Counted from the stretch's first letter, positions 1 to 13,953 are shown. The stretch: 64,000 nucleotides of DNA from Rubrivivax sp. (GCA_027491255.1 JAIXWM010000020.1:1-64000); one strand, 5' to 3'. A program made the numbers and translations. The notes: a model not told the origin generated them from the letters alone.

Positions 1-118
1 CGCGCCTGCGGCGAGCTGCCTGCCAGCCCCCAGATCGACGACCTCAGGTCGCCGCCAGGCTCACTCCTCGGTGGAATCTGGCGCCCCGCTCCAGGCTCAT
101 ACCTCGTTGGACAAGACT
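1..118. other. Non-coding stretch with degenerate short repeats
   Basis: No gene is supported here. Two similar segments start with CCAGGCTCA at 55 and 91 and continue with a CCTCG-T-GGA pattern. A related string, CAGGCTTCATCCTCGATCA, occurs at 352-370. This looks like a worn continuation of the better preserved repeat units at 119-395. The stretch could also be the 3' flank of a gene lying to the left of the window. Confidence 0.4.
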
Positions 119-237
119 GGGCCTTGACTTCCGCTGACGCGGAAGTCAGCCTGCGCCGGAACCCCACGACGCGGCTGCGCCGCGCCCGCGCTAGCGCGCG
201 GGCCCTGGATCAGTTGGTCTGCGCCAACTGATCCAGG
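119..237. repeat. Intergenic repeat unit, distal copy
   Basis: First of two related units about 150-158 bp apart. A 40-bp block at 119-158 is identical to 269-308 and contains a hairpin (125-148; 10-bp stem TGACTTCCGC, 4-nt loop). A GC hairpin follows at 184-203. The unit closes with a 14-bp stem and 6-nt loop at 204-237. That last hairpin repeats the acs stop-codon region at 362-395, so on the minus strand this unit again spells the last residues of acetyl-CoA synthetase ([12 protein letters not shown]). It lies outside the acs frame. Confidence 0.7.
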
Positions 238-268
238 ATCGCAGGATTTTGGCTACGGCCGGCCCTGC

Positions 269-367
269 GGGCCTTGACTTCCGCTGACGCGGAAGTCAGC
301 CTGCGCCGAAATCCGGCCATCGGCTGCGCCGAACGCCTGCCGCTGTCGCGGCAGGCTTCATCCTCGA

Positions 368-395
<28 letters not shown>
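269..395. repeat. Intergenic repeat unit overlapping the acs 3' end
   Basis: Second unit, with the same three-hairpin layout as 119-237: an identical hairpin at 275-298, a different GC hairpin at 335-356 (9-bp stem GCCTGCCGC, loop TGTC), and a 14-bp stem with loop TCTGCG at 362-395. The last stem includes the acs stop codon (368-370). The two copies of this stem differ by one base on each arm, and the changes pair (G-C in one copy, C-G in the other). Confidence 0.7.
335..395 (-). terminator. Possible acs transcript-end hairpins
   Basis: On the minus strand two hairpins follow each other at the end of acs: 395-362, overlapping the stop codon, and 356-335 just after it. Neither is followed by a U-run, so this would not be a classical intrinsic terminator. 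It could be a 3'-end stability structure. Confidence 0.3.
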
Positions 396-2344
<1,949 letters not shown>

Positions 2345-2524
2345 GGGGTCTCCTGGCTAAGGTGTGATCGACGGAAAACTTCGGCGCACAGCGGCGCCAC
2401 CCGAACTCTGACGACGCGCTCTGACGAAAGCCTTACTTTAGTGCGGCCGCGATACCCCACGGCGCGCCGGCCCGGCGCTGGAGCAGCGACCCCTACAATC
2501 CTGCGGGTTTGTACCGAGCGAGCA
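2345..2524. promoter_or_regulatory. Divergent promoter region acs / yqhA-like
   Basis: This 180-bp gap lies between two divergent genes and must carry both promoters. On the plus strand TACAAT at 2494-2499 is a reasonable -10 box, placing the start of transcription shortly before ATG 2525. No convincing -35 is seen. On the minus strand the acs ribosome site (AGGAG) lies directly upstream of its ATG. I do not see a clear operator. Confidence 0.4.
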
Positions 2525-3118
2525 ATGAACAGCAACAACCCTCTGCGCGGTCTGCCCGCACTGATCTTCGCCAGCCGCTGGCTGCAGCTTCCGCTGTACC
2601 TCGGCCTCATCCTGGCGCAGGCGGTCTATGTCTTCCATTTCTGGGTCGAGCTGGTCCACCTGGTGGAAGCCGCCTTCGGCGACAAGGCCGCGCTGGACAT
2701 GCTGATCAAGAGCATCGGCTACAAGGTCAGCGCCGACTGGGTGCCCAAGCTCAACGAGACGGTGATCATGCTCGTCGTGCTCGGGCTGATCGACGTCGTG
2801 ATGATCAGCAACCTGTTGATCATGGTGATCATCGGCGGCTACGAGACCTTCGTCTCGCGCCTGAACCTCGAAGGCCACCCCGACCAGCCCGAGTGGCTGA
2901 GCCACGTCAACGCCTCGGTGCTGAAGGTCAAGCTCGCCACGGCCATCATCGGCATCAGCTCGATCCACCTGCTGAAGACCTTCATCAACGCCGAGAACTA
3001 CAGCGACAAGGTGCTGCTGTGGCAGACGCTGATCCACGTCGCCTTCCTGTTCTCGGCGCTGGCCATCGCACTGGCCGACCGGCTGATGTCGCCTGCCGCC
3101 TCCAGCAGCCAGCATTGA
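2525..3118 (+). CDS. YqhA/UPF0114 family inner-membrane protein
   Basis: A 197-residue integral membrane protein of the YqhA (UPF0114) family. Its function is not established. Hydrophobic segments lie at about residues 18-36 (LQLPLYLGLILAQAVYVF), 78-105 (rich in V, L, I and M), 135-152 and 165-185. The middle segment IMVIIGGYETFVSRL followed by a short acidic loop is typical of the family. The ATG at 2525 is preferred because the open frame extends far upstream without sense as protein, and the hydrophobic pattern begins right after this Met. Fumarase follows 39 bp downstream on the same strand and may be co-transcribed. The protein is slightly longer than E. coli YqhA, with a Ser-rich tail. 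Confidence 0.85.
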   Translation: MNSNNPLRGLPALIFASRWLQLPLYLGLILAQAVYVFHFWVELVHLVEAAFGDKAALDMLIKSIGYKVSADWVPKLNETVIMLVVLGLIDVVMISNLLIMVIIGGYETFVSRLNLEGHPDQPEWLSHVNASVLKVKLATAIIGISSIHLLKTFINAENYSDKVLLWQTLIHVAFLFSALAIALADRLMSPAASSSQH

Positions 3119-3157
3119 AACCCTGACCGGGCCCGCCCTGCCGGCGACCCCCTGACC

Positions 3158-4687
3158 ATGAGCACGACCACGATCCGCCACGCCGACCTCGTCGACACCG
3201 TTGCCGCCGCGCTGCAGTACATCAGCTACTACCACCCGGCCGACTACATCGCCCACCTCGCCCGCGCCTACGAGCGCGAGGCCTCGCCGGCGGCGAAGGA
3301 CGCGATCGCCCAGATCCTGACGAACTCCAAGCTCTGCGCCGAGGGCCACCGCCCGATCTGCCAGGACACCGGCATCGTCAACGTCTTCCTGAAGATCGGC
3401 ATGGACGTGCGCTTCGAGGGCTTTCCGGGCTCGATCGAGGACGCGGTGAACGAAGGCGTGCGCCGCGGCTACCTCGACCCCGACAACACGCTGCGGGCCT
3501 CGGTGCTGGCCGACCCGATCTTCGAGCGCCGCAACACGAAGGACAACACCCCCGCGGTCGTGCACATGACGGTGGTGCCTGGCAACACCGTGGACGTGAC
3601 GGTGGCAGCCAAGGGCGGCGGCAGCGAGAACAAGAGCAAGTTCGTGATGATGAACCCGAGCGACAGCCTCGTCGACTGGGTGCTGAAGACGGTGCCGACC
3701 ATGGGCGCGGGCTGGTGCCCGCCGGGCATGCTGGGCATCGGCGTGGGCGGCACGGCCGAGAAGGCGATGATGCTGGCCAAGGAATCGCTGATGGAGCCGA
3801 TCGACATGTTCGACCTGCTCGCGCGCGGGCCGTCGAACAAGCTCGAGGAACTGCGCATCGAGCTCTACGAGAAGGTCAACTCGCTGGGCATCGGCGCGCA
3901 GGGCCTGGGCGGGCTGACCACCGTGCTCGACGTCAAGATCGCCACCTTCCCCACCCATGCGGCGAGCAAGCCCGTGGCGATGATCCCGAACTGCGCCGCC
4001 ACGCGCCACGCGCACCTGGTGCTCGACGGCTCGGGCCCGGCCTTCCTGGAGCCGCCGAGCCTGGACCTGTGGCCGGACGTGAAGTGGGCGCCGGACTACA
4101 ACAAGTCTCGGCGCGTCGACCTCGACACGCTGACGCGCGAGCAGGTGGCCAGCTGGAAGCCCGGCGACACCCTGCTGCTCAACGGCCGCATGCTCACCGG
4201 CCGCGACGCCGCGCACAAGCGCATCCAGGACATGCTGGCCCGCGGCGAGACGCTGCCGGTGGACTTCACGAACCGCGTCATCTACTACGTCGGCCCGGTC
4301 GACCCGGTGCGCGACGAGGTCGTCGGCCCTGCCGGCCCGACCACGGCCACGCGCATGGACAAGTTCACCGGCATGATGCTCGAGAAGACCGGCCTGATCT
4401 CGATGATCGGCAAGGCCGAGCGCGGCCCGGTCGCCATCGAGGCCATCCGCCAGCACAAGAGCGCCTACCTGATGGCCGTGGGCGGCGCCGCCTACCTCGT
4501 GGCCAAGGCGATCAAGGCCGCCAAGGTCGTCGGCTTCGCCGACCTGGGCATGGAGGCGATCTACGAGTTCGAGGTCAAGGACATGCCCGTCACCGTGGCC
4601 GTGGACTCCAGCGGCACCAGCGTGCACCAGACCGGGCCGCGCGAATGGCAGGCCCGCATCGGCAAGATCCCGGTCGCCACCGCCTGA
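3158..4687 (+). CDS. Class I fumarate hydratase (iron-sulfur type)
   Basis: Converts fumarate and water to L-malate in the TCA cycle. It is a 509-residue single-chain class I enzyme that needs a [4Fe-4S] cluster. Likely cluster cysteines are C68 (HRPICQDTG), C187 (GAGWCPPGM) and C279 (IPNCAATRHAH). Their spacing resembles the three cluster cysteines of E. coli FumA. The N-terminal half is the alpha subunit-like domain. The C-terminal part (from about residue 330, GDTLLLNGRMLTGRDAAHKR) is the beta subunit-like domain. The chain is somewhat shorter than FumA at the N-terminus. The name fumA or fumB would both be arbitrary. The gene converges with ligA, with 136 bp between the stops. Confidence 0.95.
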   Translation: MSTTTIRHADLVDTVAAALQYISYYHPADYIAHLARAYEREASPAAKDAIAQILTNSKLCAEGHRPICQDTGIVNVFLKIGMDVRFEGFPGSIEDAVNEGVRRGYLDPDNTLRASVLADPIFERRNTKDNTPAVVHMTVVPGNTVDVTVAAKGGGSENKSKFVMMNPSDSLVDWVLKTVPTMGAGWCPPGMLGIGVGGTAEKAMMLAKESLMEPIDMFDLLARGPSNKLEELRIELYEKVNSLGIGAQGLGGLTTVLDVKIATFPTHAASKPVAMIPNCAATRHAHLVLDGSGPAFLEPPSLDLWPDVKWAPDYNKSRRVDLDTLTREQVASWKPGDTLLLNGRMLTGRDAAHKRIQDMLARGETLPVDFTNRVIYYVGPVDPVRDEVVGPAGPTTATRMDKFTGMMLEKTGLISMIGKAERGPVAIEAIRQHKSAYLMAVGGAAYLVAKAIKAAKVVGFADLGMEAIYEFEVKDMPVTVAVDSSGTSVHQTGPREWQARIGKIPVATA

Positions 4688-4823
4688 GCGCTGGCCTGCA
4701 CCCTGCCGGCCGCGGTGCGCGGGCCGCCTCGAAGGCGTGCCCGTGCCCTGCGCGGATGACGGTGCTCAGCAGGTCAGGCCCCTGACCCCAGAGGGCGCGC
4801 CCCGCTGGCGGGTCCAGGGCGCC
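4688..4823. other. Convergent intergenic region fumarase / ligA
   Basis: A 136-bp gap between two converging genes. It is GC-rich with no clear U-tract hairpin on either strand. Some transcription termination signal is expected here, but I cannot point to one. Confidence 0.4.
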
Positions 4824-8026
<3,203 letters not shown>

Positions 8027-8051
8027 CGGTGGGTTCCTCGCTGCGCCGTGC

Positions 8052-11000
8052 TCAGGCTGCTTCGGCCAGGCTGACGGCGGCCTCCATATCGACCGCGACG
8101 ATACGCGAGACGCCTTGCTCCTGCATGGTCACCCCAATCAGTTGCTCGGCCATCTCCATCGCGATCTTGTTGTGACTGATGAACAGGAACTGCGTGCCGC
8201 GGCTCATTTCAGCGACCAGCCGGGCGTAGCGTTCGGTGTTGGCATCGTCCAGCGGCGCATCGACCTCGTCGAGCAGGCAGAACGGCGCCGGGTTGAGCTG
8301 GAAGATCGCGAACACCAGCGCGATGGCCGTCAGGGCCTTCTCGCCGCCGGACAGGAGGTGAATGGTCGAATTGCGCTTGCCCGGCGGCTGGGCCATCACC
8401 TGCACGCCGGCGTCGAGGATCTCGTCGCCCGTCATCATCAGGCGCGCCGAGCCGCCACCGAACAAGCTGGGGAACATGCGGCCGAACTGCTCGTTGACCT
8501 GGTCGAAGGTCTGGCGCAGCAGGTCGCGCGTCTCGCCGTCGATCTTGCGGATCGCGTCCTCGAGCGTGCTGATGGCTTCGTTCAGGTCGGCGTTCTGCGC
8601 GTCCAGGAAGGTCTTGCGCTCGCGCGAGGCCGTCAGCTCGTCCAGGGCGGCCAGGTTGACGGCGCCCAGCGCCGTGACCTCGCGCTGGATGCGGTCGATC
8701 TCGCCCTGCAGGCCCCACAGCCGGACGCCGCCCTCCTCGATCGAGCGCGCCAGGGCGTCCATGTCGGCCTGCGCGGCCTGCAACTGCTCGAGGTATTGCG
8801 CGCCGCCGAGCTGCGCCGCCTGCTCCTCGAGCTGCAGCCGGGTGATCTGCTCGCGCAGCGGCTCGATGCTGCGCTCCAGCGTCAGGCGCTGCTCGTCACC
8901 GCTGCGCAGGCGAGCGCCCAGGTCGTCGTACTCGCTGCGCACGGCGCCGAGCTCGGACTCGCGCTGCAGCTTCAGCGCCAGCGCCGTCTGCAGCCCGGCC
9001 TGCGCGGCGGCGTCGTTCAGCGTGCCGAGCTCGAGTTCGAGCTGGGCCCCGGTGTCTGCATTGCGGCGGATCTGCTCCTGCGCCGTCTCCAGGGTGCGCT
9101 GGAGTTCACCGCGCCGGCCTGCCAGCGCGCGCACCTGGAACCGCGCCTCCTGCGCCCGGCGTTCGAGAGCGCGCTGCTGCTCGCGCGCGTCGCTCACGCG
9201 CCGCTCCTGCGCGATCACGGCCTCCTCGAGATCGGCATGGCGTTGCTGGGCATCGGCAAGCTGCAGATCCAGCTCCTCGAAGCGCGCCTCGCCCAGGGCG
9301 CGGCGCTCCTGGAGCTCCTCGAGGCCGGCGTCGACCTCGGCCAGTTCGCCGTCGAGCTGGCCCTGGCGCGAACGTGCGGCCTCGGCCTGCTGCGACAGGC
9401 GCAGCCACTCCACCTGCAACTGGTGCGCGCGCGACTGCGCCTCGGCGGTCTCGCGCCGGGCCGCGGCCAGGCGCTGGCTGGCGTCGCTGACGGCCGCCTC
9501 GGCGCGCACCAGCCCGGCACGGGACTCGTCGGCGATCAGGGTCTGCGCGCGCCCGGCACGCTCGAGGTTCTCGATCTCCTGCGCCCGCGCGAGCATGCCG
9601 GCCTGCTCGGAGTCCGGGGCGTAGAACGCCACCGCGTGCGCGGACACGGCGTGGCCCTCGCGCGTGAAGATGACCTCGCCCGGCGTGAGGCGCACGCGCT
9701 GCGCCAGGGCCTCTTCCAGGTTGGTGGCTGTGTAGACGCCCTCGAGCCAGTCCGTCAGCAGCGCGCGCAGCGGCGCATCGCCCAGGCGCAGCAGGTCGAT
9801 CAGGCGCGGCAGCGTGCGGTGCGGGTCCTCGGGCACGGCCAGCGGCGCGCTGTAGAACGCCAGGCGCGTCGGCGGTGGATCGGCCGCGAATGCGCGGGCG
9901 GTCTCGAGGCGGCCGATCTCGAGCGCGTTCAGGCGCTCGCGCAAGGCCGACTCCAGCGCGGTCTCCCAGCCGGGCTCGATGTGGATGCGTGTCCACAGGC
10001 CGCGCAGGCCCTCGAGCCCGTGCCGCCGCAGCCAGGGCTCGAGCTTGCCGCCGGTGCGCACCTTCTCCTGCAGCGCGCGCAGCGCCTCCAGGCGAGCCGC
10101 GAGCTCGGAGGCGCGCGCGGCCTCGCGGTTCGCCTCTTCCTGGCGCGCGCGACGCCCGGCCTCGAGCTGCGGCAGCTCATCCTGCAGCGACTGCAGGCGG
10201 GCCTCGGCGTCCTCGTGGCGGGCGCGCGCGACGGCGGTGTCTTCCTGGAGCTGCTCCAGCCGGTGCTCGTCCGGGCGGCTCAAGCCCTGGCGCTCGACGC
10301 GCAGGCGCTCGCGCCGCGCCTGCAGCTGGCGCGACTGCTCTTCGATGCTGCGGCTCTCGGCGGCCAGCACCTGGATCTGCTGCTGGACCTGCGAGGCGGC
10401 GTTGCGCTGGGTGTTCGCGCGCGCCTGGGAAGCGCGCAGATCTTCTTCGACCTGGGGCAGGCGCTCGGCGGCCTCCTCGGCCTGTGCCTGCAGCAGCTCG
10501 CCCTCCTCCTCGGCCGCGGCCATCTGGCCGGCCAGGCCTTCGAGCTCGGCCTGCGCCTGGTCCTGCCGCTGCGCCCACTGCGCGTCCTGGGCACGCAACT
10601 CGGCCATGCGCTGCTGCACGCGCTGGCGGCTGTCGACGACGTAGCGGATGCGCTCCTCGAGGCGGCTGACCTCGAGCGCGGCATCGGCCAGCGCGCCCTG
10701 GGCCAGGTGCAGGCGGTCGCCGGCGGCGTAGTGCGCCTGGCGCACCGTCTCGAGCACCGCCTCGGCCTCGCGCAGCTCGGCGGTGCGCGCCTCGAGCGCG
10801 TTGACGCCGTCGGCCACGGCCTGGCGCAGCCGGGTGTGCTCGGCCGCGGCGTCGCGGTGCTTCAGGAACCACAGCTGGTGCAACTTGAGCGTGCCCTGCT
10901 CCTGCAGGCCCCGGTACTGGCGCGCCACCTCGGCCTGCTTCTCGAGCTTCTCGAGGTTGGCGTTCAGCTCGCGCAGGATGTCCTCGACGCGGATCAGGTT

Positions 11001-11567
11001 CTCGCGCGTGTCCTTCAGCCGGTTCTCGGTCTCGCGCCGACGCTCCTTGTACTTGGAGACCCCGGCCGCCTCCTCCAGGAACAGGCGCAGTTCCTCGGGG
11101 CGGGACTCGATGATGCGGCTGATCGTGCCCTGGCCGATGATGGCGTAGGCCCGCGGGCCCAGTCCGGTGCCGAGGAAGACGTCCTGGACATCGCGGCGGC
11201 GCACCGGCTGGTTGTTGATGTAGTAGCTGCTGGTGCCGTCGCGCGTGAGCACGCGCTTGACGGCGATCTCGGCGAAGGCGTTCCACGAGCCGCCGGCGCG
11301 GGCGTCGCTGTTGTCGAAGACGAGCTCGACGCTGGCGCGGCCGGCGGGCTTGCGCTGCGCCGAGCCGTTGAAGATGACGTCCTGCATCGACTCGCCGCGC
11401 AGCTCGCTGGCCTTGCTCTCGCCGAGCACCCAGCGCACGGCATCCATGATGTTGGACTTGCCGCAGCCATTGGGGCCGACGACACCGACGCGCTGCCCTG
11501 GCAGCTGAAAGGTCGTCGGCTCGGCGAAGGACTTGAAGCCCGAGAGCTTGATCTGGTTCAGGCGCAT
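8052..11567 (-). CDS. smc: Chromosome segregation ATPase SMC
   Basis: Condensin ATPase that organises and segregates the chromosome, normally with ScpA and ScpB. The product is 1171 residues from the chosen start, the normal length. The N-terminal ATP-binding half has Walker A GPNGCGKSN. Two long coiled-coil stretches rich in Arg, Glu, Gln and Ala flank a hinge at about residues 500-650. The C-terminal half has the signature LLSGGEKALTAIALVFAI and Walker B FCLLDEVDAPLDD. The frame stays open to 11735, but MRLNQIKLSGFKSF (start 11567) matches the family N-terminus, so the upstream codons are not believed. It is the first gene of smc-zipA-ligA and divergent from queF. Confidence 0.97.
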   Translation of the reverse strand: MRLNQIKLSGFKSFAEPTTFQLPGQRVGVVGPNGCGKSNIMDAVRWVLGESKASELRGESMQDVIFNGSAQRKPAGRASVELVFDNSDARAGGSWNAFAEIAVKRVLTRDGTSSYYINNQPVRRRDVQDVFLGTGLGPRAYAIIGQGTISRIIESRPEELRLFLEEAAGVSKYKERRRETENRLKDTRENLIRVEDILRELNANLEKLEKQAEVARQYRGLQEQGTLKLHQLWFLKHRDAAAEHTRLRQAVADGVNALEARTAELREAEAVLETVRQAHYAAGDRLHLAQGALADAALEVSRLEERIRYVVDSRQRVQQRMAELRAQDAQWAQRQDQAQAELEGLAGQMAAAEEEGELLQAQAEEAAERLPQVEEDLRASQARANTQRNAASQVQQQIQVLAAESRSIEEQSRQLQARRERLRVERQGLSRPDEHRLEQLQEDTAVARARHEDAEARLQSLQDELPQLEAGRRARQEEANREAARASELAARLEALRALQEKVRTGGKLEPWLRRHGLEGLRGLWTRIHIEPGWETALESALRERLNALEIGRLETARAFAADPPPTRLAFYSAPLAVPEDPHRTLPRLIDLLRLGDAPLRALLTDWLEGVYTATNLEEALAQRVRLTPGEVIFTREGHAVSAHAVAFYAPDSEQAGMLARAQEIENLERAGRAQTLIADESRAGLVRAEAAVSDASQRLAAARRETAEAQSRAHQLQVEWLRLSQQAEAARSRQGQLDGELAEVDAGLEELQERRALGEARFEELDLQLADAQQRHADLEEAVIAQERRVSDAREQQRALERRAQEARFQVRALAGRRGELQRTLETAQEQIRRNADTGAQLELELGTLNDAAAQAGLQTALALKLQRESELGAVRSEYDDLGARLRSGDEQRLTLERSIEPLREQITRLQLEEQAAQLGGAQYLEQLQAAQADMDALARSIEEGGVRLWGLQGEIDRIQREVTALGAVNLAALDELTASRERKTFLDAQNADLNEAISTLEDAIRKIDGETRDLLRQTFDQVNEQFGRMFPSLFGGGSARLMMTGDEILDAGVQVMAQPPGKRNSTIHLLSGGEKALTAIALVFAIFQLNPAPFCLLDEVDAPLDDANTERYARLVAEMSRGTQFLFISHNKIAMEMAEQLIGVTMQEQGVSRIVAVDMEAAVSLAEAA

Positions 11568-11606
11568 CGAGGCGCAGCGAGAGGCCGCCGCTAAGTCATT
11601 GATTTG

Positions 11607-11612
11607 ATTATA
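11607..11612 (-). promoter_or_regulatory. Candidate -10 box for the smc-zipA-ligA operon
   Basis: The minus strand reads TATAAT exactly, about 40 bp before the smc ATG, in an AT-rich patch (11598-11640) unusual for this GC-rich DNA. No good -35 hexamer sits at 16-18 bp. The same AT-rich patch may also serve the divergent queF gene. Confidence 0.45.
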
Positions 11613-11642
11613 AAAATCCCTCGGTTTTGAATGCCCGAGCCG

Positions 11643-11672
11643 GGGTCGGATGATACCATCCGGGTCGGATGA
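11643..11672. repeat. 11-bp direct repeat before queF
   Basis: GGGTCGGATGA occurs at 11643-11653 and again at 11662-11672 (19-bp spacing, about two helix turns). A small inverted repeat lies between (GGATG/CATCC, 11648-11661). It is placed 30-60 bp before the queF start. The spacing would suit a dimeric regulator, but no regulator is identified. A riboswitch is not evident. Confidence 0.4.
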
Positions 11673-11703
11673 CCATCGACTTCGTCCGAGAACGGCACGC
11701 ATC

Positions 11704-12159
11704 ATGTCCACCGCACCTCGCAAGCAGCGCCGCAAGCCCGCCGTGCCCCCGAGCGCGCCGAGCCGGGACCTCGACGTCTTCCCGAATCCGGCCCCCGAGC
11801 GCGACTACGTGATCCGCTTCGACGTGCCGGAGTTCACCTGCCTGTGCCCGCTGACCGGCCAGCCCGATTTCGCGCACCTGCAGATCGAGATCGTGCCCGA
11901 CGGCTGGTGCGTGGAGACCAAGAGCCTCAAGCAGTATTTCTGGAGCTACCGCAACGAGGGCGCCTTCCACGAAAAGGTGAGGAACACGATCCTGACGGAC
12001 GTGGTGCGCGCGATCGATCCGCGCTCCATCCGCATCCATGCCGCCTGGTTCGTGCGCGGCGGCATCCGCACCGATGTCACGGTGGAGCACCGCCGCGCCG
12101 ACTGGAGCCCGAGCCCGCCGGTGCACCTGCCAGGCGGCCAGACCGACCCCGCAAAGTGA
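11704..12159 (+). CDS. queF: preQ0 reductase QueF (NADPH-dependent 7-cyano-7-deazaguanine reductase)
   Basis: Reduces the nitrile of preQ0 to the amine of preQ1 in queuosine tRNA modification. It is the short, single-domain (about 150-residue) form of the T-fold family. The conserved cysteine is in FTCLCPLTGQPDFAHL. The family motif is ETKSLKQYFWSYRNEGAFHE, at about residues 71-90. The start at 11704 is chosen because the upstream in-frame codons (from 11650) do not resemble the family. The last base of its stop region overlaps the next gene (GTGA, 12156-12159), so translation of the SET gene is probably coupled. Confidence 0.95.
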   Translation: MSTAPRKQRRKPAVPPSAPSRDLDVFPNPAPERDYVIRFDVPEFTCLCPLTGQPDFAHLQIEIVPDGWCVETKSLKQYFWSYRNEGAFHEKVRNTILTDVVRAIDPRSIRIHAAWFVRGGIRTDVTVEHRRADWSPSPPVHLPGGQTDPAK

Positions 12160-12575
12160 CGCTGCGCCCGGCTTACCAGAAGTACGCCGTCGAGGTGCGC
12201 CCGAGCGCCATCGACGGCCAGGGCGCCTTCGCTGCCGAGCCCATCGTCGGCAAGCGCAAGATCGGCGAGATCCGCGGCGAATCGATCACCGTGGCGCAGG
12301 CCCGCATCCGTGCCACGCGCAGCGAGCGCATCATGATCGTCGAGCTGTCCGACCGCAAGGCGATCGACTTCAGCCGCTCTGCCGACCCGATGCGCTACAC
12401 CAACCACAGCTGCGCCCCGAACGCCCGTCTGTGCATACGCCAGGGCCGGGTGGAGTTCTACGCCCTGCGCGACATCGCCCCGGGCGAGGAGATCACGGTG
12501 AACTACGGCGAGACCCACCACGAGGGGCGCCTGGCCTGCCGCTGCGGCGCGCCGGGGTGCGTGGGGAGCTTGTGA
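12156..12575 (+). CDS. SET-domain protein (putative protein-lysine methyltransferase)
   Basis: A 139-residue protein that is almost only a SET domain. The start is taken as GTG 12156, overlapping the queF stop by four bases. Family hallmarks are visible: the early GQGAFAAEPI turn, the pseudoknot-forming core TNHSCAPNARL, the tyrosine motif EEITVNYGE, and a post-SET cysteine cluster CRCGAPGC near the C-terminus. SET proteins transfer a methyl group from S-adenosylmethionine to protein lysines. The substrate in bacteria of this kind is unknown to me. Coupling to queF does not by itself imply a shared pathway. Confidence 0.88.
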   Translation: MTLRPAYQKYAVEVRPSAIDGQGAFAAEPIVGKRKIGEIRGESITVAQARIRATRSERIMIVELSDRKAIDFSRSADPMRYTNHSCAPNARLCIRQGRVEFYALRDIAPGEEITVNYGETHHEGRLACRCGAPGCVGSL

Positions 12576-12759
12576 TCCGCCCCCCGCATGGCCTGGTGAC
12601 CTGCGCCTGAGAATCGTTGGCCCGCATGCGCGAACCGGGAATGGGTGTGGCAGGATGCCTTGATGCGCTGATGTCGCTCCAGGGCAGCGCAAGCCCCTCC
12701 TACACTGAGCGCTCTCAGGCGCCGCACCGTGGCGCGCCAGTGCGTTTGCGTACCCGCTC
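12576..12759 (+). promoter_or_regulatory. Intergenic region with possible dapC promoter
   Basis: A 184-bp gap before dapC. TACACT at 12701-12706 is a plausible -10 box, without a good -35. No hairpin with a U-run after the SET gene stop was noticed. The stretch otherwise holds nothing I can name. Confidence 0.3.
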
Positions 12760-13953
12760 ATGAACCCCTACCTCGCCCGCCTCCACCCCTACCCTTTCGA
12801 GCGCCTGCGCGAGCTCTCGCGGGGCATCGTGCCGCCCGCGCACCTGCGGCCCATCAGCCTGGGGATCGGCGAGCCACGGCACCCGACGCCGGGGTTCATC
12901 GAGCAGACGCTGGTGTCTTCGCTGGCGGGGCTGTCGGTCTACCCTGCCACGGCCGGGGAGCCGGCCTTGCGCGAGTCCGCGGCAGGCTGGGTGCAGCGGC
13001 GCTACGGTGTGGCGCTGGACGCGGCCACGCAGGTGCTGCCGGTCAACGGCACGCGCGAAGCGCTGTTCGCGCTGGCCCAGACGGTGGTGGATGGCTCCAA
13101 GCCCGGGGCCACCGTCCTCTGCCCCAACCCTTTCTACCAGATCTACGAGGGCGCGGCGCTGCTGGCGGGGGCGCAGACCGCCTTTGCAAACAGCGACCCG
13201 GCGCGCAACTTCGCCGTGCGCTGGGACGAGATCGACGACGCGACCTGGGCGCGCACGCAACTCGTCTACGTGTGCTCGCCGGGCAACCCCACGGGCGCGG
13301 TGATGCCGCTGTCCGAGTGGCAGCAGCTGTTCGCGCTGAGTGACCGCCACGGCTTCGTCATCGCCAGCGACGAGTGCTATTCGGAGATCTACTTCCGCGA
13401 CGAGCCGCCCTTGGGCTCGCTGCAGGCGGCTCAAGCGCTGGGACGCACGGGCTTCCCGCGCCTGGTGGCGCTGACCAGCCTGTCCAAGCGCAGCAACGTG
13501 CCGGGCATGCGCTCGGGCTTCGTTGCCGGCGATGCCGCCATCCTGAAGGCCTTCCTGCTCTACCGCACCTATCACGGCAGCGCCATGAGCCAGGTGGTGC
13601 AGAAGGCCAGCATCGCAGCCTGGAACGACGAGGGGCATGTGGCCGCCAACCGCGAGCTCTACCGCGCCAAGTTCGCGCGCGTCACCCCGTTGCTGGAGCC
13701 GGTGCTGGACGTCGCCCTGCCCGACGCGGGCTTCTACCTCTGGGCCGCGGTGCCGGGCGGCGACGACGTGGCCTGGGCGCTGGGCTTGCTGGCCCGCTGC
13801 AACGTGACGGTGCTGCCGGGCTCGCTGCTGGCCCGCCCGGCGCAGGGCATCAACCCCGGCGCCGGCCGCGTCCGCCTGGCACTGGTGGCGGGCACCGAGG
13901 AGTGTGTGGAAGCGGCCCAGCGGATCGTCGAGTACTGCGGCGCCGGCGGCTGA
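12760..13953 (+). CDS. dapC: Succinyldiaminopimelate aminotransferase (DapC-type)
   Basis: PLP-dependent class I/II aminotransferase of 397 residues. The family transfers an amino group from glutamate to N-succinyl-2-amino-6-ketopimelate, a step of the succinylase route to diaminopimelate and lysine. Visible features are the N-terminal ISLGIGEPRHPTPGFI, the substrate/PLP region NPFYQIYEGA, the NPTG motif in CSPGNPTGAVM, and the PLP lysine in TSLSKRSNVPGMRSGF. Length and N-terminus match the proteobacterial DapC group. A related aminotransferase with another substrate cannot be excluded. Usually dapD and dapE are close by; here a convergent gene (14023) follows instead, only 69 bp away. Confidence 0.85.
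   Translation: MNPYLARLHPYPFERLRELSRGIVPPAHLRPISLGIGEPRHPTPGFIEQTLVSSLAGLSVYPATAGEPALRESAAGWVQRRYGVALDAATQVLPVNGTREALFALAQTVVDGSKPGATVLCPNPFYQIYEGAALLAGAQTAFANSDPARNFAVRWDEIDDATWARTQLVYVCSPGNPTGAVMPLSEWQQLFALSDRHGFVIASDECYSEIYFRDEPPLGSLQAAQALGRTGFPRLVALTSLSKRSNVPGMRSGFVAGDAAILKAFLLYRTYHGSAMSQVVQKASIAAWNDEGHVAANRELYRAKFARVTPLLEPVLDVALPDAGFYLWAAVPGGDDVAWALGLLARCNVTVLPGSLLARPAQGINPGAGRVRLALVAGTEECVEAAQRIVEYCGAGG

Noticed and set aside
8115..11594. Plus-strand open frame opposite smc
   Set aside because: Shadow of the smc coiled coil; smc is well supported.
11568..11703. preQ1 riboswitch before queF
   Set aside because: I looked for the compact hairpin and A-rich tail of preQ1 classes and did not find them.
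11568..11735. Longer smc start at 11735
   Set aside because: The extra 56 residues do not fit the SMC family, whose N-terminus matches MRLNQIKLSGFKSF, and they cover the intergenic promoter region.
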